The translations under genes were made by a program, and so were the position numbers. Of a DNA stretch of 64,000 nucleotides, positions 24,701 to 36,700 are shown piece by piece; the first letter of the stretch is position 1, and the number at the start of each line of letters is the position of its first letter. Origin of the DNA: Astropecten irregularis (lineage: Eukaryota; Echinodermata; Asteroidea; Paxillosida; Astropectinidae); contig OZ020248.1 in NCBI GenBank assembly GCA_963971285.1, positions 26,773,764 to 26,837,763 on the forward strand, given 5' to 3'. The notes beneath the pieces were generated by a model that worked only from the letters and a program-made list of their open reading frames with translations, made no database searches and was not told the DNA's origin.

Positions 24701-27700
24701 ATACATTCAGGGTTTTTTTTGTCCGTGATGGTTAACATAAATGTCTTGAGGGATAGGGGGTAATGTTTCTAGGAGGCTATGTCGCTGGAGGCTGTTGGCA
24801 TTTGGCATTTTCACTTCAGCATTTGAGGGTGTGCATCTTGACCTTGTATCGTGTGGCTAAATTCAGGTTTTTAGTCATTTCCCCGAACCATTAAAATAAA
24901 ACCTCCTTTCGTGTCCTGTCATCTGAAGATGGTGATTGGCCTTGGGAATGAGCTTCTTGAAGTTGCATCGGATGCTGGTTGTAGCTCTTAGAACCATTCC
25001 ATCTCCATCAATGCCAAACGACGTAAGGCAGCCGCGAGGAGGAGGGCATATTTTATCAAAGTACACGGCATTCAGGGTTCGTTCTTGAAGGTGTGTCCAC
25101 TATGGAGCAGTCACACAGATGTACTTTACCCAAATGTCAGCAACTTTCTTTTTCCTTTTCGTACTTATGTCGCGATTGTGTTGAGAATCTTTCTCAAGCA
25201 ATTTGTCCTGGCTTGGATGTGAACCCGAATCGGGGTGATACCTCGAGCACGTTTCTGTACTACTGTACATTTCCCTCTAGACTATGAATGTTCCGAATCT
25301 CCTTATATTCACACATTTCGTTGCCAAGGAAATACAACCCACCTGCTTGGCCAAGTTTCATCACCTTCCCGCAACCACCAGAGAGCCTCATCATCATTAA
25401 AATCTCATTTTTTTTCGTTCATATCGTAAATTATCCTAGCCCAGACAGAGAGTCACCAGCCGCGTGGTGACTGACTAAGCTATCCTTTCCTCTCAGGAGG
25501 GGACCAGTGTCAATCTCTATAGGTAAAGCATGGATGGCTAGCTTGACACCGGTTGAAAAATACCATGACGGCACTCTTGGCATTTGGCTGCAACTGGTGC
25601 ATCCAATGTGAAATTGACCATGTATCTGCCGGTATTAAATCATGGCACAAAACCGTAAATCCTCTTTTTTTTACTGACGATATTTTGAATTGAGTTGATC
25701 AGTGTGTAATCTAGAGACATTGGGTATTTATGAACAGTTTGTCCAAATGGAAAATGTAATGGATAGACTCGGATATTCTCAACGTTCAAGTATTTTTTCC
25801 TGTGCACAAGAACAAGAATCCTATAAACATGAACCTACATTCGGTTCTAGTCCCAGCAATGTTGAATTTTTTTTTTCAGATGTTTGGAATTTTGAGAAAA
25901 AAAATCTAGCCCATACAATGGCTTTGTGATTTTCACTTTGTTCATCAGTATTATGTTTTATCAGTTAAGACTGAAGATCCCAGTGTAGAGGTAGAACCCC
26001 ATTGCATGTAGCTGATAATGGAAAGTCATGATTTATAGATTGAACTCAAAAGTGTTGTGAAGTGTTATTTTTGGGCGGTTTCAGTAGTTTTACTGAGTGT
26101 AAATAATATTGTAAGACAGTATTGATTTAATATGATCTCTCTGACACACACTAGGACCCCCCCTCCCCCTCCCCTCTCCCAAGTTCGTAAACCGACGTGA
26201 TTTTGTCCTTCCTTGTTAAAACATCCCGTGTCAGCTTGTCAGGGCAGTTTAGAATCCAGTCACTCTTCCATTAGCTGAGGAGTTCCCCTGGGTAATCTCC
26301 CCTTCCCCCCTTACCAATACCCCCTACCAGCTGGTGGCCTCTACGGGGGAATCTTGTAGGAGGTACTCGTGTATCTACCATCATAAACATTATGGGATAT
26401 CTAGTGGAATCCCTTGGCAAGCAGTTATCTATTTAATTGGTTTTGATTTGTGTGGTGCCGAGGATCTTTTTTCTGTTTTCCCCCGCTCTCTTGGTTCGGA
26501 GGGAGGTCTCGGAATGATGTCGTTTGAGTGACTAATGGTCAGTGGTTGTTGACATGCCGTCTCCGTAATCGTGCGGCTTGATGGCATCTTGTATTCCGTG
26601 TATTACCCAATATGCTGATAAGCTGGAAGTATGCATGCACTGTGCCAATGGTACATCATAAATACGTATAAACGCTGGGTTTCCGCTCCGGGTTTCCTCA
26701 CTGGGTTTCCATACTGGGTCTCCCCACTGGGTTTCCCCACTAGGTTGACCCCCCCCCCCCCCCCCCCCCCCGGGGGGTTTCCAAACTGGGTTTCAATCCC
26801 AACTGAGTTTTCCAACTGGGATTCCCCACTGGGTTTCTAAATGGGTTTCCCCGCCGGGTTTCCAAACGTGTGTTTCCAAACTGTGTTTCCAAATTGGGTT
26901 TCCAAAATGGATTTTCAAACTGGGTTTCCAAACTGGGTTTCCAAAATGGGTTTCCAAAATGGGTTTCCAAAATGGGTGTCCTTAGAACTTTTTGCTTTTG
27001 AAATTCAGGCCAAGGTGGCCATCATGAGCTTGTGTCCTTAAGCAAGGTAATTGACTGTTATCGTCCGGGCCTCCAAGTCACAGTTGCCCACTTCTGCTTG
27101 TAGGATTTGATGTGTGAGATCAAGAACTGTTTTTGACACTGAAACCGGTCTCCATGGACAGTGGTCTAATTGACCATCAATGTAACGATTCCGCTTTTAA
27201 TAAAATTTGAGGTTATTAAGTAATTGGTCAGTACTCGATCCGTTAGAGTGATGCAGTGGGCCTCTCTGGAGTAACATTTGAGAACTTCCAAGCGGTTTGG
27301 AGATGGCTCGTTAGTCGAACTCTGTTAATTGAGTCATACATGTAAAGATGAATGGACAATTAACACTTCAGTTTTTGACAAATAGCAGAACAAATACCCA
27401 TGAAACCTTCTCATTAAAGCTTCTTTGTGTACTTCCTCTCCACTCGGAGTAGAACTCAGTGACACATTCAGCGTTTTGTACAAATCTTCCGTTTAATTCC
27501 AGTTGGTGATTGTTGGATGGGAGTAATCCAGCCAATTGCCCTGCCACGCCCAAAGCCCACTCAGGAAGTGCGGTTTATTGTCATTTAAGACAATACGCAG
27601 TAAAATCCCTCACTTTGTCCCATCGTTCATGAACTTTTATCCCCGACCGTCGACGTCAAAGAAAAAAAAACCTTTCATGGTCGTTGAGTCAGCGAATTTG

Positions 27701-30700
27701 TTTCTCCGCCCAAGTCAGACTGGATGGTGACTGCATCCAGGCGCTGGAGGTGTAACATTTAACGATTACCAAATGTGCATGAAGGATGATTCATACAGCA
27801 TTTGTACATGTCATCAAAAGAGACTCGCTCCAGAAAAATGAAACCACATCTAGCTTTTGACGATGTCGGTCAACTCTCGTCAGTCTGGGTAATATGATTT
27901 GGCATATATCAACGTCGTTCCATCAAACAAATTTGAGAGATTTGATACTTGTAAGGTAAACAAAGGTTCAACCTTAAACTCACAGTATCTGTTGGCCATC
28001 TTGACTGCGGAACACATTGCTTAGATTACTAGGTTTCTTGCTTCGACCCTTCCTGATGTCACACATCTCACGGTCATGGACCCCGGTTTACAGGTGCCAT
28101 CAACCTGTCCAGCCATTTGGAACCAAGATTCTCCTGACTCCCATTCACATCTCCGGAATTTAGGCAAGTTTGAAAAGTGGCCCTCCAAGAGTTTGCTGGG
28201 CGTTAGGCACAATGCCTGGAATTTGTTGACCCTTTCCAGATGTGAATTGTGATTGGCCAACATATTGCAAACTCTTGGTGGCGCACTATTTGGAATTGCC
28301 CGATTTTGTCTCAGATTTCAACAGACAGAGGAAGATAGTACCCCAAGTATCATACCATTGAATAGCTTCTATTCCAAGCATCTTTGTGTCAAAATCATGC
28401 CTTAGGTTTTGAATTCCTTGTTGATGAAATCTAAGGGAATGAAACTCGACCATTTTGAAATAAGCAGTTTTTGACAAGCTGTAAAAATATCAAGCTACAC
28501 GTATTGTGCTAGTCCTATTAGGGCCTCTACCAAAGGCAAAACATTGAACAAAACATTGAACCAAATACTGAAGAAAGATTACGTGCTTCAAATGCAATCA
28601 GCGATAACAGTTTAAAGTGCCCCATGAACCTGAGATTGGGTTAATAACGAACATCCTTAATCCTGTTAACCATTTCAGGTGATGGTATTGCTCACGTTGA
28701 GATGACTCCCTGCTTGGCTTTGTTGTCATTCCCTCTCTCTTAATACCTAACGCCAAGACGTCCCGTGGGCCCCACCCTTTTCGTGTCATCCATATTTTGT
28801 GGTTTTGTGGCTTTATAAATTCATAATTGAAGGGTTTGACTCACGACACCTGGACTAGACAGATTTCAGGAGCTGTCCGGGTGATTTCTGCCAAGGATTG
28901 TTTTGTCATCTGGTAGCTAGAGCTATGATCTCTACCCCCATGTTGCAATCAACAATAGGTCCTTATAGACAGTCATGCCGTCTGTGATCCGTTGATCCCA
29001 AACAATCTGATTCCACTTAAGCGATTAAATCCTCTCTTCCTCTCCCACCCATGCTACCGAGCAACCTGAGCACGCTCTGTACGTCCTTCATCCAGCCGAT
29101 GTGTCCAGGAATCTACGCGACGAGATCCTATCTCAATTGCTCATCACACCCACCGCGCTACGGGCTCTGCGTCATCCAGCGTTTGGCTGAAAGACGCACG
29201 TGTCCTCCCCACGACTCTTATCACCTCCCTCGATCAGTCTGAGGTGCAACAAAACCTCCCACTGTTTCTCTTGTTCCGGTATGAGGCATTTATTCTAACA
29301 GACTCCGAGTGACTCACGTAATTTCCTTTTCTTGCTGGCGCTGAGCGTGATTGTTCATTGTGTGTCCTACCCTTTGCTCAGTGTCATTTCCTTTGTCTTT
29401 TCCGATACAGACTACCTGGACGAAAACATGAGCAGAATGGAGAAAACTCTCGGTAAGTTTCCTTCTTATTTTTCCTCTTAGGATTGAAATTGTTGTGTAC
29501 GTGCTCCAAATAAAATCAGAAAATCCTGTTTTTCTTTAAATTGCCGACATTTCAGAAGACTTTGTTCAGATTTAATACAGAAAGAACTTGTCAAAACTGT
29601 TGGTATGTTTGAAACTTCAGAATATCTTGAGCAAAGTTTCAATGTAAGTGTGTTTTAGATTACCTGAGACACTGTACTAGATTCACCCTCCTGGAGACAA
29701 ACAGAGCACACTGTTTGGAACGTTTAGTGGTCACCACCAGTTCTTCTAAAAAAACCACACACTTATAAAAGAGGTTTTTGTACATGGTGCTACTGCAAAC
29801 CTTACCTTATTTTACTAGAGAGTTTATCTGAAATGGACTCATGATATCTGTACCAATGTACCAAAGTACAGTAGTTCCACCTCTGCTTGAATACCTTAGA
29901 GGTCTAGCTCTGAACAGATGACGAGTTGTCCTTGATCAGCAGAAGCTGAACATTCACGAGGATTCTGGATAGGTCGGGGGTAGAGGCCATGTTACAGCAG
30001 TCCGAGGGTCTCTGGTTCAGATCCTGTTCCAATCAAATTTTCTTCCAAATAATGGAATAGAAACTTAGAAATCTGGGTACTGAGTTTCAAGTATAGGCAC
30101 GACGACGTTACCAGGATAGTCAACTATATCATGTTTGTTGTATAGAATCAGACTGGTCAATATTCTCCCATTACATGTGGGATAGTCTTCTATACCACCC
30201 TTCATCTGAAGCCAATGCCCATTTGGTGTGGTTGGCTGTTCCGGATTCATTTTCGTTGGGGGCAGGGGCGCATTGGGAGAAAGATTGAATATACATCATC
30301 ATTGAATGAGGGGCACATTGGCCGAGTATCGGGGCTCTTCACAGCACCTCTGGGCAGGGTAAATTGGCTATTTATTTAAGGGGATAAAAGTAGCCGTAAC
30401 TCGTGGCATTTCGGAGAGTGATTAATTGCAAGTCAAGGGTACAGTTGTTGTCAGTGTTAGTTTAAGCTGAGACCGAGTGATTGCTGGCAACAGATGTCCT
30501 AAGAGGTGTTGGGGATCTACTGACCTGAACTCAGTCAACCCCCTCCCCCACCACCCTCTTCCCAGCTCCCCCTACCCCGTGGGCAATATGTCACTAAGCT
30601 CAAGGGTTCCTTAGCCTTGCGTGAGAGTGTGGTCGTGGAGGGTCGTCATATTCAATTTATTGCCGGGGTTTGCTCTCTGATGGAAGTGGTTTGGTTGACA

Positions 30701-33700
30701 AGTTTTAGTCAAGAGTCAAAATCACAAATCCCTAACCTCCAGATGAGGATAAGGTCAAGTCAAGGTGGCTTCCTCTTTGCCTTCAAGTGTCGATAAATCA
30801 CTGACTTAATTGAGGTGGCGGCCATTTTGTAAACTTTCTGACACGAACAAAGTCTCCCCTTAGACAATCACTCGGTAAAATTTCCAAAGTAAACTAAACC
30901 AAATTGCTCTTAGATATAAAAAAAGGATCTATTTTGATTTATTTTAAAAAGATTGGACACCAGCCAGTTTCTTGAAGCTACTAAGCACACAAATTTGCTT
31001 AGCACAAAAATGTCTTGCCCAATAAAATAAACCACCGTTAAAAATTCCATTTGATATTCATGGTCAGTAAACAACAACAGCCAAAGAACAATCACAAGAA
31101 ATACACAGCACATGGAAATTTAGTTGTTAACCTTGCTTTTATTAAGACAGAAATGCCATGCTTAGAAATGTTTTTGTGCTAAGCAGCGCGGTGAAATTGG
31201 CTCCAGGCACTGTAACCATGGTAACTATATAGAATTTCCTTGTTGAGATTTTGTTTGCAATCGTTTGGTTTACAGTTGAACTGGATGAGCAGAATCGTAG
31301 CATGTCCGATGAGTTAATGGATAACCGTAGGAACTACTCCATGCTTAACTCAGAGTTGTCTATGATCAACGCTCGGCTCAACTCTGGTGCAGCTGGAGGT
31401 AAGATAATCTATAACAATACTCTCTGTAAGTAGGATATCTCTGGCCCAGACTCTACACACTGTGGGTATTACATGGTGCTTTGCTGTACCATTTGACCAT
31501 GTTGTATTTATGGTTCTAGTTATGCTATACTTACAGAGGGTGTATAAGGGTTTTAAAGACACATCTCCACATGTTGTTAATATTTTTACTTGAGAACTAA
31601 GGCTGCATCTGTTGTCTAGAGCTAGGTCTAGGTCTCCGCTCCATTGGAAATACACAGAGACACCAAGACAATAGACCTAGCCGTAGCTCTGGAAGCCTGT
31701 TTCGGACACCCGTGGCCTAATTTGCATTAACTCATTTGTCTGTGAAACCTGTGACCATCTTGTCCGTAAGGCAACTTAAAGTTTTTGTTCCCAAAATTCA
31801 GATGTCAGAGTTTTGAGGATTTCTCAGACGGTCTTTATTATGCGTTACAATGTCCTCCACGACACTCCCATGTGCAAAGTCTGTTTGCGGCGTTTCTTAG
31901 CGACGCACGTCTGGTAGTCCGCAGAACTTTCCGCTGTTTGGAGTTGAGAATTGATGGTTGCTAGGGAGGTCTTGTTTGATTGAAGTTTCAGCAGAGCGTA
32001 GGGGAAGTGCCCCACCAGAATTTATGGAGAATGCATGTTCAATGCTTGAGGGCTAGGATTTGCCTCCAGATGCAAGGCCTGTATTTACTGGTTAAAGGTT
32101 AGAACAAGTTCCCGATCTTATGTCACAAAATCTTATCAGGTCAATCGTTCGTCCCCAAATCTGATGAAGAAATGCATGACCTTGGTTCACCTTGGTATAG
32201 CGTGACTGTCTTATACACTTCGGCAATCTTCGTGTTTGAAAAAAAAAAAAAAAAAAATTATGCCAGAAAGAATTTGAGTGACATTAACCAAGCACGATGA
32301 CATCATTGTCCGGGAACCAATTAGAACATCCCTCTCAATTATGGTCGGAGTCGTCATTATTTAAAAAAAGGATGTTATGGAAGGTACTCATGTATGAGTT
32401 ACCTACGAAACTGGTGATTGTGGCCTGCGAATGATTCAGTTTTTGGTGAATGGGTGTTTGGGAAGCCTTTGATTTCCTTGTTCTTATTACGAATCCATTA
32501 AACTCCTTGTATCCTGCTAACATTTCGGACATTCGCTAACATCTTTGGAGCCATAAAAGAGTGACATGTTGTCTACATCGTGTGACCTAAAAAAAAAAAT
32601 AATCCAGCATACAAACCCTCTTGTGTCATTTGAAAGAAGGATGCATTAGTCATTTGAGAAATGAAATAATTCCTCTGAGAACAACCAGTCCGTAGTGACT
32701 ACCTGCTAGGGCAGCTAGATATCAGTTATGCTTTCGTGTCCGTTCTCGTTACATTGTCCTAAAGTCTAGAGACGTTGTTGATTTTGGGAGCCCTGCATCG
32801 TGTCATCACGTACTGTCAGGTCTCATATCAGATTCAGAACCTAGAGCTTGAAGACGTCTTTCTGTTCTTGTCAACTTGAATTCAGAGTGACAATTCAGTC
32901 CCATAAAATCGGAAGGAAGTCGATGGTCATGGATAGGATTGTGGTTTGACGCTTTGCTCGTATTTATGGATGGACGGACGAGCCTTTAGCTTTGGTGATG
33001 TTTTGCAGTTACAAAGAGAGCCTGGGACAAATTGTTAACAGCTGCTGAATTATAAATATTTGCTTAGCATGAAAAGTCTTCCTTAACACTAACCCTCTGC
33101 ATCCGCCACACAAGAGTTGCTTACCACACATAACTACAGTCTCCACTGGATCATAAACCGTGCATTACCACACGGAACACAGTGTGGTGTATTGTGGTAT
33201 TCAGGATACCACACTTAGCACTGGAAAACCTTTTGTGGTAAATTGTGGTATGCAAATGAACCCTAACCCACCTGAGTACCACAGTTTACCACACAAGGTT
33301 TCCTGTGCTAAGTCTGGTATCCTGAATACCACAATACACCGCAGTGTGGTTTTTGTGAGGTAATGCATGGTTTATAATCCAGTACCCTTGTGCAGAGTGT
33401 GGTAATGTGTGGTAAGCAGCTCTTGTCTTGAGTAAGTAGATGGTTGGGATTGTAAGTGGATTTTGCTGCTTTAAGCATCTTAATGGAATTAGCCACTATT
33501 TGCTCAGTTCAGCAATAGGGAGCATTAGATTTTCACGTTGACTACGTTGACTGATACGTGATTGTGTCATGCCGAGTCTTTGCGCATGTGTCAAGTCGTC
33601 ACCAACGTTGTCTGAATGAGACAATGGCGCACAAACTACGGTTTTGACGTTCAGCACGACATTTCCGCATCACCAATCTAAAGCACTCTATTCTGAATAA

Positions 33701-36700
33701 ACAGAACGACGTGCTTGTCTACAGTCGAAGCACAGAGTGAGACCGATTTAATTTCTAAAGAGGGTAAGGATTGCATCAAGTGCCTCAGATCACAGCAGAA
33801 GGAAGCTGTAAGACACAGACACAGAACAGACACAAGATGAAGAGGCTCTGGCTAGGATCATACAAACACCAGACACAAGCTGTGAACATCTCACATGGTT
33901 CATGAAGAGGGAGCTTTAGATTTTCACGTTGACTACGTCGACTGATACGTGACTGCGTCATGCCGAGTCTTTGCGCATGCGTCACGTCATCACCAACGTT
34001 GTCCCAGTGAGTCGAGGACGCACAAAGTATGGTTTTGACGTTCAGCACGACGTTGTGGTCGACGTGAACGAGGTCTATATTCACACCAATCTAAAGCTCC
34101 CTAATAGCTTGAATCTACTCACAGTATTGCATAGCAGGACCCTGTTCTCTGATCTAATTATAGCCCCAGGCTTCTACTGATTCAGCTTACTGTGCTTGTA
34201 CTTTCACAGCAAAAAAAGCGCAATGGAGTGTTGATTTGTGCTTGATATCTACAAAGGTTTTGTTTCAGGTTTAATTACATCAAATCGACACTTCGGGTTC
34301 AAGATCATTCTGTTTTAAGAGCGGATGACTTATCCCGTGTAGAGTTTGACAGTCCTTTCCACACGTTGATGTCCTTTGCTGCGTGGTCTTCGCAAGTATT
34401 GCATGGAGGCGTGGGTGTCACAAACAGTAAACCGTCCGTTGTGTTTTATGGGATATTTCAACAGATCTAGCCCACTTATCTACGCAACATCAGTCACAAG
34501 TTGATGACAAGCGTGGGCAGTTTTCATTGTCATGTCCACTTGGGACTCAGTAATCGTCTTCACGTGTAACGTCTTGTTAATTCTCGCTGTTTTCAAAGAG
34601 ACGTATTTGAAGTGTTTAATGCCTTATTTCCTTCCAATATAGGCAGGCAGGACTGGTTCAGTACATTGCTTCTCGTTGGTTTGAAAATCCTGCCAAATCG
34701 AAATTGCCAAACTCTTAGAGGCACAATACCTTAGGATTTCTAGGTTCCAGCAGTGTTGAAGGCACAATCACATTTCAGGCTACGCAAATAATAACCTGTA
34801 AGCGAAATAAGAGGACTGAAATGGGAGATTTTGGAGAACCGGTCTTCAAGTCAACAGCGGGCGCACACGCAATTGTGAGCATGCGCTCGTTGTTTTGCGT
34901 GTGTGCTGTTGACTAGAAGACCGGTTCTTCAAAGTCTCCCATTGAATTAACAAGGTTTAAACACCAGGACTGCGCGCGATTGCTGTTGTTACAAAATCTC
35001 AGTTTTAAAGGAGTCTATTTCAGCTGTGTTTGAGAGACGCTATACACCCTCTGATATTTTGAGAGTGTTATGGAAATTCCTCATTACCTTAATTACCCAT
35101 TTATTACTTATTGTTTTTTACAAGACATTTTTTTTTTTTCTTCTTAACAAATCAGTGTTCGTTTTTAATTGACTTTAAGTGTCAATGTCTCCGTCGCCCC
35201 TTCTTATTGAGGTGCTGTTTCTATGGCAACCAAGGTCAGGATAAAAGCTTATAATGTAATTAAACGTTCCGTTATCAATCATTGATTTGACATCTCGTGG
35301 CAATCTTCAGCTGGAGGTATTAACCAATTATCACCTCTGTGTATATTACACGGCCGGGTCTTCGTTTAGCATCACGCTGTATCCTGTTGCATTCTTGGGA
35401 GTTATATTATACGTCTGTTGTTGCAGAGATAGTCCAGCCAGAATTAGAGGCTACATTTATAGAAATGAAAACTTTGCGATGGATTCTCGACTTTAACTGT
35501 GGCATTTGGTTACTAATATCGCTCTCTGTCATTATATTAAGTGCATTCGCACCAAGAAGTTCGAGAAATTTCTTTCAATCTTGTTTGAAATTCTTCATGA
35601 GTTTTGCTTGCTTATGACGTATAAAGTGACTATCCAATTCTCTGGTTGGTTGTCATGGCAATATGCATACATGATTTTCAGTGTTGGAACAAACAAAGGA
35701 ATGTCACTTATCACTTGTTTATGAAATATGTTGATAATTGAAATAATTCAGCATTCTGAAACCAAGAAATGCATTTTGGTGATGTTTCATTTATACCAAA
35801 GATGAATTCTTCTCACTGGACTTCGTCCTTGCACTTCAACCTTGCTGTAGTCCCACCATGATGGGAATTATATTTGACGACTTTACAAATACTGTGTCTT
35901 CGTACTCTTGGAGATGTGTCTCAGATTACACCGAGCGAGCGACCCTGATCAATTGTCAGACTGTCCAAGAACGAAACGTCAGCGATGAATACAAGGCCAA
36001 TCCTTTGCTGAAAGAAAGGATCAGGAAACATCGGCTAAGGCTTAGGGAAACTGAGGTTGTTAGCAGGGTCATATCTCACCGCAATCTTGGCCTCGACGCT
36101 CTCTCATCGGTGTGCCATCAAGTGTCGGGCAAGCTGTAGGGACGAGATCCTGGTCATCCCTGCGTGGCTTCGTTTTTTTGTCTTGATTCCGCATAACACC
36201 TCCCTGATTGACGACCATGTTCATCTCATCAACTTTTCATCATCATGCTTCATAAACATGGTGTGGATGATGTCTTTTGCGCGTGCATTACGATATCTCT
36301 CGCTATTTAAAGATTTGTTCAAGGCCAGTATTTATCTTGGAGTCCCCGCCATTTTCACAAGTTGATGCAAATTTCTCCTTGTCCACATGAAGCGTGCAGA
36401 GAGATCTGAATTACTCATACGTATCAAGTGAACTTTACTATACTAAACGGTCAATCAGTAATGGTCATTTGGGCAGGATGGACAGGATATTACTGACCAA
36501 TAATGATGACCCTTTCATACTATGGTCATACATGTATACTTGAATCAGTCATTAAAAGTGTAGCACACTCAAGTGATTCAGGTCAACTTTGCATCCAGAA
36601 AAATGTCTTGAAGTTTAGTTCTCCTTTTACTTTCTACCTTCACTACGAATAGCCTCAAATTTCATTGATCATAATATTTCAAAATCAGACTTCCGTGAAA

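Larger units (their letters stand above)
20262..29410 (+). other. Intron 6 (phase 1, 9.1 kb)
   Basis: The largest intron. Contains MITE-like elements at 20448-20589 and 21988-22146, a partial repeat at 23381-23556 and a 13-16-bp minisatellite at 26672-26981. A 111-codon minus-strand reading frame at 23826-24161 has an acceptor-like site but no recognised homologue. No nested gene could be established. Confidence 0.85.
29453..31275 (+). other. Intron 7 (phase 1, 1.8 kb)
   Basis: Contains an interspersed repeat at 29684-29816, a tRNA-derived SINE-like remnant at 29960-30050 and a MITE at 30958-31207, the last ending only about 70 bases before exon 8. Confidence 0.85.

Noticed and set aside
35858..36139. 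93-codon plus-strand frame in intron 8
   Set aside because: Composition looks protein-like in places, but no domain, no good splice context and no RNA evidence; left unassigned.
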